Shown here: piece by piece, positions 26,751 through 34,309 of the stretch
Layout: each line of letters starts with the position of its first letter
How positions within the stretch are numbered: position 1 is the first letter of the stretch
Notes under the pieces: model-generated
What the model was told of the DNA's origin: nothing
The model's input: only the letters and a program-made list of their open reading frames with translations
Databases searched by the model: none
Position numbers and translations under genes: made by a program
From: Leifsonia sp. ku-ls
Lineage (GTDB): Bacteria; Actinomycetota; Actinomycetes; Actinomycetales; Microbacteriaceae
Direction of reading: 5' to 3'
Length of the DNA: 64,000 nucleotides
Assembly (NCBI GenBank): GCA_003367665.1
Contig: QKXI01000001.1
Location: forward strand, 310,001 to 374,000

Positions 26751-26848
26751 TCGGGCGACACGCCCGGAATCTCCGTCATCCGGCACGGGAATCGGCGATT
26801 CGGCCGCAGCAGGCTCAAATCTCCGACGCACGTCGAAGCGGCAGCCCG
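26751..26848 (+). repeat. Hairpin repeat R2
   Basis: Starts TCGGGCGACACGCCCGGAA, 121 bp after R1. Its hairpin arms carry two or three mismatches (TCGGCGATTCG against CAAATCTCCGA), so it is decaying relative to R1. Confidence 0.75.
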
Positions 26849-26910
26849 GCCCGCCGGGGCCGGGGGTCGGGGGTGCCGGGGGTGCCGGGATGCCGCAGTG
26901 CCCCTGAAGC

Positions 26911-27006
26911 GTCGGAGGACACGCCCGGAATCTCCTGCATCCCCGACCAGCGTCAGAGATTCGGCCGCCGGAGGTTCGAATCTCGGACGCACGGCGACGC
27001 GGCAGC
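26911..27006 (+). repeat. Hairpin repeat R3
   Basis: Starts GTCGGAGGACACGCCCGGAA; the hairpin arms GTCAGAGATTCG and CGAATCTCGGAC have one mismatch. It is separated from R2 by a GGGGTGCC-rich spacer and from R4 by the tandem array. Confidence 0.75.
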
Positions 27007-27034
27007 CTTGCCCGGGGGTAGGACGTCGGGGGCC

Positions 27035-27169
27035 GGGAGCCAGACGTCCGGGCCGCGCACCAGGGACCGGGAGCCAGACGTCCGGGCCGCGCACCGGGGA
27101 CCGGGAGCCAGACGTCCGGGCCGCGCACCGGGGACCGGGAGCAGACGTCCGGGCCGCGCACCGGGGGCC
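27035..27169 (+). repeat. 34 bp tandem repeat, four units
   Basis: Four head-to-tail units begin at 27035, 27069, 27103 and 27137. Each reads GGGAGCCAGACGTCCGGGCC followed by GCGCACCGGGGACC with one or two substitutions; the fourth is one base short. There are no spacers, so it is a minisatellite rather than a CRISPR array. It appears inserted between repeats R3 and R4. Confidence 0.88.
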
Positions 27170-27190
27170 GGGGCCGGATGCCCCGTCACC

Positions 27191-27287
27191 GTCGGAGGAC
27201 ACGCCGGGAACCTCCTGCATCCCGCACGAGAATCGGAGATACGGCCGCCGCCGGCTCGAATCTCCGACTCACGGCGACGTGGAGGCC
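27191..27287 (+). repeat. Hairpin repeat R4
   Basis: Starts GTCGGAGGACACGCCGGGAA. Hairpin arms TCGGAGATACG and CGAATCTCCGA have one mismatch. R5 begins 126 bp later, the same period as R1 to R2. Confidence 0.75.
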
Positions 27288-27316
27288 GGCCCGGCGAGCC
27301 GGGATGCCCCTGCAGC

Positions 27317-27394
27317 GTCGGAGGACACGCCCGGGATCTCCTGCATCCCCGACCTGCGTCGGAGATTCGGCCACGACGGCTCCGAATCCCCGAC
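27317..27394 (+). repeat. Hairpin repeat R5 (3'-shortened)
   Basis: Starts GTCGGAGGACACGCCCGGGA. Hairpin arms GTCGGAGATTCGG and CCGAATCCCCGAC pair with one mismatch. It ends a few bases before the amidohydrolase stop codon and lacks the downstream part of the unit, so it could also serve as that gene's terminator. Confidence 0.75.
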
Positions 27395-27404
27395 ACCAGC
27401 CCAC

Positions 27405-28823
27405 CTACACCGGCGCTCCCACCCGCTCGAACACCACGTCGCCGTCGACCACCGTCAGGTCGACACCCACGCCGGGCAGCTCACGCGGCGACAGCGTCAG
27501 CGGGTCCGCCTCCAGCACGCAGAGGTCCGCGGCCTTGCGCGGCTCGAGGCTGCCCTTCCACGGCTCCGCGCCGTCCTGGCGCGCCGGGACCGTCGTGTAC
27601 GCACGCAGCAGCCACCGCATCCGGGCCGCCTCGCCGCCGGGCGGCGGCGCGCCGAGCCAGGCGTCAGCGTCCGCGATGCCCTGCCGCCAGTCGGGCGCCA
27701 GGATCGGCGCGTCCGAGCTGAGCGACACCGGCACCCCGGCGGCGGCCGCCGCACCGAGGGGCCATGCGGAAGCCGCCACCTCGTCCCCGAGCACCGCGGC
27801 CAGCCACGGAGCCGTCGTGACCGCAATGCCGGCCTGCACGTTCAGGCCCATCCGTAGGCGCGCCATCCGGGCCAACGCCTGCGGCGTGACCAGGTCGCCG
27901 TGGATGATGTAGTGCCGCAGCTCCATCCGGCTCTCGGCCAGCGCGTCCTCGACGGCGTCGACGACGGTGTCGATGGTGCGGTCGCCGGTCGCGTGGACGC
28001 CGACCTGCAGTCCCAGCCGGTTCGCCTCACGGATCATCAGGCGCAGGCTCTCGGCGCGTTCGGCCTCGTCCGCGCCGTCGACGAGCAGGCCGCCGGTGGT
28101 GCCGTCCGGGTAGCGGTGCCGCGTCCACGCCTGGTGCATCGGCGGGATGCCGTCGGCGAAGATCTTCACCCCCGCGACCCGCAGCCAGGTGGGGCGGTCG
28201 GTGTCGCGGCGGAGCCCGCGCAGCCCGGTGAGCACGTCGCCGAGGGTGCTCGGGCCGTCCAGCACCCCGAACAGGGCGAGCACGGTGACGCGTGCCGTCA
28301 GCGCGCGCTCCGCTTCCAGCTCGATGTAGGCGTCGAGCACGTCCTGTCCGAAGCAGCCGGTGGCGCCGGCGTCCTCGCCCGGACCGAGGCCGGGCTCCGT
28401 GTAGCTGGTGATGCCCAGGGACGCCGCGAGTTCCTGCGCGCGCAGGATCGCCGCCCGCCGCTCCGCCCGCGTCGTCAGCAGCGGGGCGGCCTCTGTGGTG
28501 TCGTGCGGGTCGCCGCCGGGCGCGTCCGCGGCGTCCGTCCCGCCGAACACGGTGTTCGGCCACATCGCCCCGAGCCAGGCACCGTGCAGGTGGGAGTCGT
28601 TGATGCCCGGGAGCACCGCCCGGCCGTCCAGGTCGATCACGCGCGTGCGGCGGCCGATGCTGGCCTCCACCTCGGCGTCGCTTCCGACCCGCAGGATGCG
28701 GCCGTGCCGCACCGCGATCGCGGTCCCGGTGGTGTCCGCGTCGTCGAGGGTGCGCACGACCCCGCCGCGGAGGACGAGGTCGGCGTGGGGGTCGGCGCCG
28801 GTGCCGACGGTGGTGGGGTGCAC
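27405..28823 (-). CDS. Amidohydrolase, YtcJ type (amidohydrolase family 3)
   Basis: This 472-residue amidohydrolase has the metal motif HxH in GINDSHLHGAWLG, the block GVKIFADGIPPMHQAW and the late aspartate in SLSSDAPILAPDW, ending RKAADLCVLEADPLTL. The GTG at 28823 is preferred because GGAGG lies five bases upstream. It is a second member of the family of 20532-22181 but clearly diverged. It is divergent from the alcohol dehydrogenase at 28906 and probably co-controlled with it. The substrate is likely an amide or N-acyl compound, unproven. Confidence 0.87.
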   Translation of the reverse strand: MHPTTVGTGADPHADLVLRGGVVRTLDDADTTGTAIAVRHGRILRVGSDAEVEASIGRRTRVIDLDGRAVLPGINDSHLHGAWLGAMWPNTVFGGTDAADAPGGDPHDTTEAAPLLTTRAERRAAILRAQELAASLGITSYTEPGLGPGEDAGATGCFGQDVLDAYIELEAERALTARVTVLALFGVLDGPSTLGDVLTGLRGLRRDTDRPTWLRVAGVKIFADGIPPMHQAWTRHRYPDGTTGGLLVDGADEAERAESLRLMIREANRLGLQVGVHATGDRTIDTVVDAVEDALAESRMELRHYIIHGDLVTPQALARMARLRMGLNVQAGIAVTTAPWLAAVLGDEVAASAWPLGAAAAAGVPVSLSSDAPILAPDWRQGIADADAWLGAPPPGGEAARMRWLLRAYTTVPARQDGAEPWKGSLEPRKAADLCVLEADPLTLSPRELPGVGVDLTVVDGDVVFERVGAPV

Positions 28824-28846
28824 GGTTCCTCCTGTTCGAGGTCGAC

Positions 28847-28875
28847 CTGGCAATTTTGGTCAACGTATGTAGAAT
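28847..28875 (+). promoter_or_regulatory. Promoter with GTCAAC-N3-TGTAGAAT motif
   Basis: CTGGCA (28847-28852) and TAGAAT (28870-28875) are separated by 17 bp, a good -35/-10 pair for the alcohol dehydrogenase at 28906. The interval carries GTCAACGTATGTAGAATAACC. Its consensus GTCAAC-N3-TGTAGAAT-N-ACC is repeated on the minus strand before the ABC binding protein at 42761. This points to a shared regulator. Confidence 0.6.
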
Positions 28876-28905
28876 AACCCACACCGACGATCCCTGGAGC
28901 TTTCG

Positions 28906-30015
28906 ATGACGATTCCCAGCACGACCCGCGCGGCCGTCCTCACGGCACACGGCGAGCCCCTCGACCTGCAGGAGCTGCCGCTCCCCGACGCGCTGGAGCC
29001 GGGCGCCGCGCTCGTCCGCATCTCCTGCGCCACGCTCTGCGGCACCGACATCGAGATCTGGTCGGGTGCCATGAGCTTCCCCGGGATGCTGCCGCTCGTG
29101 CTCGGGCACGAGATGGTCGGCGAGGTGGTCGCGGTCGGCGACGGGGCGCACGACACGCTCGGCCGCCCGCTCTCCCCCGGCGATCGCATCGGCTGGTCCG
29201 AGTCGACCTGCGGGGAGTGCTTCGGCTGCACCGTGCTGCGCCAGCCCGTCCACTGCTCCCGGCGCGGCTACGGCTTCCTGCAGCGCTCCGACGTCCCTCC
29301 CTACGCCACGGCGGGCCTCGCCGACTACGCCTACGTCACGCCCGGCGCCGCGAAGCTGCTGCTGCCGGACACGGTCGAAGACACCTGGGCGTCGATGGCG
29401 GGCTGCGCGGCCAAGACGGTCCTGCGCGCCTTCGACCGCGCCGGCGGCGTCCGGCCCGGTGCCAAGGTCGTCGTGCAGGGCTCCGGGGCGCTGGGGATCT
29501 TCGCGACGGCCGTCGCGCGCCTCTCCGGCGCCGGGACGGTGGTCACCGTCGGCGCCCCCGCCGACCGTCTCGCGGCCGCCCGCCGATTCGGCGCGGACGT
29601 CGTCGTCGACATCGCCGGCGGCTCCGACGCCACCGTGCAGGCGGTCCTCGACGCCACCGACGGGCACGGCGCCGACCTCGTCCTCGACCTGGCCGGCGCG
29701 CCGAGCGTCGGCCCCGAGGCGGTGGCGATGGCCGCCCAACGCGGCACCTTCGTCGTCGTGGGCTCGACCGGGCCGGTCGGCCAGCCCGTCGCGCTGAGCA
29801 CGATCATGGGCAAGGAGCTGACGGTCGTCGGCTCGCTCAACGGCGACATCGCCGACTACTACCGCGCCATCGAGTTCTTCTCCGCATTCGCCGACCGGAT
29901 GCCGTGGGACGACCTGTTCAGCGCGCCGGTCGGGCTGGCGGAGGCGTCGCAGAAGGTCGCCTCCATGGCCGGACTCGGCGAGATCAAAGCCGTCGTCGAT
30001 CCCCGGATCGGCTGA
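28906..30015 (+). CDS. Zinc-dependent alcohol dehydrogenase (MDR family)
   Basis: This 369-residue MDR enzyme has the catalytic-zinc Cys in CATLCGTDIEIW, the GHEMVGE histidine motif and a structural zinc lobe with cysteines in STCGECFGCTV plus one later (PVHCSRRG). The Rossmann block is VVVQGSGALGIFAT. It resembles alcohol/phosphonate-type dehydrogenases and differs clearly from 6534-7736. It starts an operon with the AKR 11 bp downstream and probably the esterases and MFS exporter. Confidence 0.9.
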   Translation: MTIPSTTRAAVLTAHGEPLDLQELPLPDALEPGAALVRISCATLCGTDIEIWSGAMSFPGMLPLVLGHEMVGEVVAVGDGAHDTLGRPLSPGDRIGWSESTCGECFGCTVLRQPVHCSRRGYGFLQRSDVPPYATAGLADYAYVTPGAAKLLLPDTVEDTWASMAGCAAKTVLRAFDRAGGVRPGAKVVVQGSGALGIFATAVARLSGAGTVVTVGAPADRLAAARRFGADVVVDIAGGSDATVQAVLDATDGHGADLVLDLAGAPSVGPEAVAMAAQRGTFVVVGSTGPVGQPVALSTIMGKELTVVGSLNGDIADYYRAIEFFSAFADRMPWDDLFSAPVGLAEASQKVASMAGLGEIKAVVDPRIG

Positions 30016-30026
30016 GAGGAGCACCG

Positions 30027-30992
30027 ATGACCACCGAGACCCTCCCCACCCGGCCGATCGGCCGCTCGGGGCTCAGCACCGGCCTGCTGTCGCTCGGCTC
30101 CTGGCACACCTACGACCGGATGGACTTCGCCGACGCGGTCGAGCTCGTCTCGTTCGCGGTCGACCACGGGATCACCCTGTTCGACGTCGGCGTGTACGGG
30201 TTCCGCGGGATGCAGCCTCCCGTGTTCACGGACGTGCTGTTCTCCGCGATCGTGCGCGCCGCGGGCCTGGCGCGGTCGAGCTACCTGCTGTCGGAGAAGC
30301 TGTGGCTGGAGGGCTACGGCGAGGGCGGCTTCCGGCCGCAGCTGGAGCACGCCCTGTTCCGCGTCGGCTCCGACTACGCCGACCTCGTCATCCTCGGCGA
30401 CCTCCGCCGGGACGACCTGGACCTCCGCGAGCTCGTGCTCGACCTCGCCGGCCTCGCCGAGGCGGGACTGATCCGCGCCTGGGGCGTCAACAACTGGTCG
30501 GCCGCGAACATCCAGGCGCTGCTCGACATCGCCGCCGCCGAGGGTGTGCTCGGACCGCAGATCGCGCAGCTGAAGTACAGCGTCGCGCGACGCTCGATCC
30601 CGGACGGCGAGCCGTTCGCCCGCCTGTTCGAGCAGGGGCTGTCGATGCAGGCGTCCGACGTGATGGAGGGCGGCATCCTGGCCGGCAACGTCACGCCCGG
30701 GCGGGAGGTCGGGCGCGACCCCGGCGGCATCCGGGACCGGATCGTCGCCGACGTCCCCGCGTTCGCCGCACTCGCCCGCGAGCTGGACACGACGCCGGCC
30801 CAGCTGGCCGTCGCGTTCACGCTCACGCACCCGGCGACCGCGACCACGTTGTTCGGCGCCAGCCGGCTGGACCAGCTGAAGAGCAACCTGGCCGCCGTCG
30901 ACCTCGTCGAGCGCATCGGCGCGACGACGCTGCGCGAACGCGTCGCGCCGTTCTGGGCCGACCGCGACGTGGTGGATCCGGCCGGGCCCTGA
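30027..30992 (+). CDS. Aldo/keto reductase-like protein lacking the catalytic His (paralogue)
   Basis: This 321-residue AKR-fold protein has Asp53, Tyr57 and Lys91 in place, but Gly124 at the catalytic-His position in ADLVILGDLRRDD, as in 24797-25774. Both share GSW.T.DRM near the N-terminus and QASDV.EGGILAG.. TPGR later, so they form a distinct subfamily within the cluster. It is coupled with the preceding alcohol dehydrogenase, suggesting consecutive steps on one substrate. Confidence 0.83.
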   Translation: MTTETLPTRPIGRSGLSTGLLSLGSWHTYDRMDFADAVELVSFAVDHGITLFDVGVYGFRGMQPPVFTDVLFSAIVRAAGLARSSYLLSEKLWLEGYGEGGFRPQLEHALFRVGSDYADLVILGDLRRDDLDLRELVLDLAGLAEAGLIRAWGVNNWSAANIQALLDIAAAEGVLGPQIAQLKYSVARRSIPDGEPFARLFEQGLSMQASDVMEGGILAGNVTPGREVGRDPGGIRDRIVADVPAFAALARELDTTPAQLAVAFTLTHPATATTLFGASRLDQLKSNLAAVDLVERIGATTLRERVAPFWADRDVVDPAGP

Positions 30993-31054
30993 GCCGCGCC
31001 CGCACCACCGCACCCACACCCGACCACCGACCCGCACACCCGCCGAGGAGCACG

Positions 31055-32038
31055 ATGACCATCACCCCCGTCCCGTTCGACCCCGACCTCGCGCCGGTGC
31101 TCGACGCCCTCGCCGCCGACCCGCAACCGCCGCTCACCCGGGAGACCATCCCGGCGACCCGGCCGGGCGCCGCGACGCTGTTCCCCGCCGCGGCCGAGGT
31201 CATCGGCGACCTCCCCATCGACGCCGAGGACCGCGTCATCCCGGGGCCGGCCGGCGCGCCCGATTTGGAGGTCACCATCCTGACCCCGCGCGGCCACGAC
31301 GCGACGCGGCCGCCGCTGCCGGTGCTGTACAACATCCACGGCGGCGGGATGATCGTCGGCCACCGTAGCTGGGAGACCGGCCGCCTCGTGCAGCTGGTGG
31401 ACGAGCTGGGCGTCATCGCGGTGAACGTCGAGTACCGGCTTGCGCCCGAGAACCCGTACCCGGCGGGCGTGGAGGACTGCTACGCGGGCCTGGTCTGGCT
31501 GGCCGAGCACGCCGCCGAGCTGGGCGCCGACCCCGCGCGCATCGTCGTCATGGGCGGCAGCGCCGGCGGCGGGTTCTCCGCGGCCGTCGCCCTGCTCGCG
31601 CGCGACCGGCGCGGCCCCGCGCTTGCCGGTCAGCTGCTGCTGTGTCCGATGATCGACAACACCAACACCACGGTCTCCAGTCACCAGTACGCCGGGATCG
31701 GCACCTGGACGCGCGAGACCAACCTGCTCGCGTGGGAGTGCGTGCTCGGCGAGGAGCTCGCCGTCAGCGACCGCGCGCCGCAGTACGCCGCGCCGTCGCG
31801 GGCCGCCGACCTCTCCGGCCTGCCGCACGCCTACATCGAGGTCGGCGCGGCCGAGCCGTTCCGCGACGAGGACGTCGAGTACGCCTCGCGGATCTGGGCG
31901 GTCGGCGGGCAGGCGGAGCTGCACGTCTGGTCCGGGGGGTTCCACGGCTTCGACATGTACGCGCCCGCCAGCGAGCTGACCCGCGCGGCCCTCGACGCCC
32001 GGCACTCCTGGCTGCGCCGCCTCCTGGGGCTGCGGTGA
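31055..32038 (+). CDS. Alpha/beta hydrolase, HSL-type esterase (tandem copy 1)
   Basis: This 327-residue hormone-sensitive-lipase-type esterase has the oxyanion motif HGGG at 95-98 and the nucleophile Ser169 in GGSAGGG. The acidic residue is near EPFRDED and the histidine in GGFHGFDMY. It is cytosolic, with no signal peptide. The next gene is a clear tandem duplicate overlapping by four bases. It probably hydrolyses a small ester or lactone imported by the cell. Confidence 0.92.
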   Translation: MTITPVPFDPDLAPVLDALAADPQPPLTRETIPATRPGAATLFPAAAEVIGDLPIDAEDRVIPGPAGAPDLEVTILTPRGHDATRPPLPVLYNIHGGGMIVGHRSWETGRLVQLVDELGVIAVNVEYRLAPENPYPAGVEDCYAGLVWLAEHAAELGADPARIVVMGGSAGGGFSAAVALLARDRRGPALAGQLLLCPMIDNTNTTVSSHQYAGIGTWTRETNLLAWECVLGEELAVSDRAPQYAAPSRAADLSGLPHAYIEVGAAEPFRDEDVEYASRIWAVGGQAELHVWSGGFHGFDMYAPASELTRAALDARHSWLRRLLGLR

Positions 32039-33051
32039 CCACCGCGACGCCGCTCCCGGTGCCGTACGACCCGGAACTGGAGCCGGGGCTCGCCGCCTTC
32101 CTCGAGCAGGTGGAGGGCATCCCACTGCGAGCGGACACCATCCTGGCGAACCGCGCGCACTTCGCCAGCCTCATCCCGTCGATGGAGCAGCAGGCCGCCG
32201 GTTGGGCGGTCGAGTGGGAGGACCGCGTGGTCCCGGGGCCGCAGGGCGGACCGGACGTGACCGTCACCGTGGTGCGCCCGGCCGGTCACGACCCGTCGTC
32301 CCTTCCCGTTCCCGGGGTGCTCGGCATCCACGGCGGCGGTCAGGTGCTCGGCACGCGGTTCTTCGGCACGGGCGAGCTGATCGACCTGGCGGTGCGGCAC
32401 GGGATGGTCGGCGTCGCGGTCGAGTACCGGCTGCATCCCGAGGCGCAGGAGGCGATGGGCCCGCACGCGCGCGGAACCGCCGCCGCGGAGGACTGCTACG
32501 CCGCGCTGCTCTGGCTCGCCGATCACGCGGCCGAGCTCGGCGTGGACCCCGACCGGCTCCTGGTCTCGGGCGCGAGCGCAGGGGGCGGCCTCTCGGCCGC
32601 GGTCGCGCTGCTCGCCCGCGACCGCGGCGGCCCCCGGCTCGCCGGGCAGCTGCTCAACTGCCCGATGCTCGACGACCGCAACGACACGCCCTCCAGCCGG
32701 CAGTACGACGGCATCGGCGCCTGGGACCGCACCAACAACGACACCGCCTGGGATGCGATCCTCGGGCCGGACCGGTTCGCGGCGCACGTCTCGCCCTACG
32801 CCGTCCCCGCCCGGGCGAGCGACCTCTCCGGCCTCCCTCCGGCGTACGTCGAGGTGGGCGCGGCCGAGGTGTTCCGGGATGAGGCGGTCGCCTACGCGAG
32901 CCGCCTCTGGGCCGCCGGCGGCGCGGCGGAGCTGCACGTCTGGAGCGGCGGCTACCACGGCTTCTCCGGCGCCTCCCCCGACGCCGCGGTGTCGCGCGCG
33001 GCGCTCGACGCGCGCGACAGCTGGGTGCGCCGCGTCCTGCGGCTGCCGTGA
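32035..33051 (+). CDS. Alpha/beta hydrolase, HSL-type esterase (tandem copy 2)
   Basis: This 338-residue paralogue of the preceding gene has HGGG at 99-102, Ser181 in GASAGGG and His in GGYHGFSG. Long stretches such as SAAVALLARDR and GQLL.CPM are shared between the two. The GTG at 32035 overlaps the upstream stop by four bases. The pair suggests recent duplication with specialisation for related esters. Confidence 0.92.
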   Translation: MTTATPLPVPYDPELEPGLAAFLEQVEGIPLRADTILANRAHFASLIPSMEQQAAGWAVEWEDRVVPGPQGGPDVTVTVVRPAGHDPSSLPVPGVLGIHGGGQVLGTRFFGTGELIDLAVRHGMVGVAVEYRLHPEAQEAMGPHARGTAAAEDCYAALLWLADHAAELGVDPDRLLVSGASAGGGLSAAVALLARDRGGPRLAGQLLNCPMLDDRNDTPSSRQYDGIGAWDRTNNDTAWDAILGPDRFAAHVSPYAVPARASDLSGLPPAYVEVGAAEVFRDEAVAYASRLWAAGGAAELHVWSGGYHGFSGASPDAAVSRAALDARDSWVRRVLRLP

Positions 33052-34274
33052 CCGCCACCGCTGCGGCGCCGCCGCTCATGAGCGTGCGCCGCAGCGTCCT
33101 CGTGCTCGGCGTGCTGGAGGCGTTCGGTCCCCTGTCGATGGACCTCTACCTGCCGCGTCTGCCACAGCTGGCCGCGTCGCTGCACACCAGCGACGCGCTG
33201 GCCCAATTGACGATGTCGGTGTGCATGGTGGGCCTCGGGGTGGGGCAGCTGGTCGCCGGGCCGCTGTCGGACCGCTTCGGCCGCCGCCGGCCGCTGCTGA
33301 TCGGGGTGGCGCTGTTCACCGTGTTCTCGCTGGCGTGCGTGCTCGCGCCGACGGTCGAGGCGCTGCTGGTCGCCCGGCTGCTGCAGGGGCTCGCCGGATC
33401 GGCAGGGCTCGTCATCACGATGGCCGTCGCGCGCGACCTGTACAGCGGCGCCGACCTCTCGCGGATGCTGTCGCTGCTCACGCTGGTGAGCGCGTCCGCG
33501 CCGATCGTCGCGCCCGTCGCCGGCGGCGCCCTCGCGCTCGTGGTGGACTGGCGCGGCGTGTTCCTGGTGCTCACCGGCGTCGGCGGCGCGCTGTTCCTGC
33601 TCGCGCTGTTCGGCCTGCGCGAGACGCTGCCTGCGGCGGCACGTCACGGCGGCGGGATGCGGGTGCTCGGCGCCCACGCCCGCTCGCTGGCGCGCGACCC
33701 GGTGTTCGTGCTGGTCGTCCTCGCCGCGGCGGCGGGCGGCACCGCGTTCTTCGCCTATCTGTCGATGTCGAGCTTCGTGCTGCAGGACGGCTTCGGGCTG
33801 AGCCCGCAACTGTTCGCGCTGTGCTTCGCCGGGAACGCGCTGGCCAACCTCCTGGGCGCGCAGCTCAGTCGGGTGCTGGTGCGCCGGGCAGGGCCGGCCC
33901 GCCTGTACGTCGCCGGGCAGCTCGCGTCGGCGGCCGCGGCGGCGCTGCTGCTGGCCGCGGTGCTCCTGGGCTGGGGCCTCGCCGGCGTGGTGGCCGCGCT
34001 GCCGCTGTGGCTGTTCGCGTCCGGCCTCGGCGGCCCCAACGGCACCACGCTCGCGCTCGGCGGCCACGCCGCCCGCGCCGGGACGGCCGCCGCCGTGCTC
34101 GGAACCGTCACCTTCACCGTCGGCCCCGTCGTCGCGCCGCTCGCCGCCCTCGGCGGCGCCTCCGCCCTGTCCATGGCGCAGACCATCGCCTTCGCCTCCC
34201 TCGCCGCCGCTCTCCTCGCCCTCCTCGCCGCCCGCCACCGCCGAGTCCGCAGAGACTGCACATTTTCGGCGTGA
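33048..34274 (+). CDS. MFS transporter, Bcr/CflA drug-resistance type
   Basis: This 408-residue inner-membrane antiporter has twelve predicted helices. It carries the DRFGRR loop after helix 2 and the N-terminal FGPLSMDLYLPRLPQLA typical of the Bcr/CflA (DHA1) group. Its GTG overlaps the second esterase by four bases, so it may export the product or a toxic by-product of ester hydrolysis. The last ten codons lie inside the following terminator hairpin. Confidence 0.92.
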   Translation: MTATAAAPPLMSVRRSVLVLGVLEAFGPLSMDLYLPRLPQLAASLHTSDALAQLTMSVCMVGLGVGQLVAGPLSDRFGRRRPLLIGVALFTVFSLACVLAPTVEALLVARLLQGLAGSAGLVITMAVARDLYSGADLSRMLSLLTLVSASAPIVAPVAGGALALVVDWRGVFLVLTGVGGALFLLALFGLRETLPAAARHGGGMRVLGAHARSLARDPVFVLVVLAAAAGGTAFFAYLSMSSFVLQDGFGLSPQLFALCFAGNALANLLGAQLSRVLVRRAGPARLYVAGQLASAAAAALLLAAVLLGWGLAGVVAALPLWLFASGLGGPNGTTLALGGHAARAGTAAAVLGTVTFTVGPVVAPLAALGGASALSMAQTIAFASLAAALLALLAARHRRVRRDCTFSA

Positions 34275-34298
34275 ATCCGTGAAGTCTCTGCGGACTCG
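34242..34298. terminator. Bidirectional terminator between convergent genes
   Basis: CGAGTCCGCAGAGACT and AGTCTCTGCGGACTCG are perfect 16-base arms around a 25-base loop. The left arm and part of the loop lie within the 3' end of the MFS gene, and the right arm ends 12 bases before the convergent GMC oxidoreductase stop. It probably terminates both transcripts. Confidence 0.75.
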
Positions 34299-34309
34299 AT
34301 GGTGGGGGG

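Larger units (their letters stand above)
26621..27404. repeat. Repeat-filled intergenic region (five hairpin repeats plus tandem array)
   Basis: This 784 bp gap between convergent SDR and amidohydrolase genes has no credible gene. The reading frames crossing it are rich in Arg, Pro and Gly and span repeats in several frames. It holds five same-orientation copies (R1-R5) of a unit of about 95 bp, at spacings of 121 and 126 bp where undisturbed, and a 34 bp tandem array between R3 and R4. The layout resembles REP/BIME-type extragenic palindromes. Confidence 0.8.

Noticed and set aside
27035-27169. CRISPR-like array
   Set aside because: The 34 bp units are directly adjacent with no spacers, and no cas gene is present. 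It is a tandem minisatellite.
26738-27721. Open reading frames crossing the repeat region on both strands
   Set aside because: They run through the five hairpin repeats and the 34 bp array in changing frames, with Arg/Pro/Gly-rich products and no recognisable domain.
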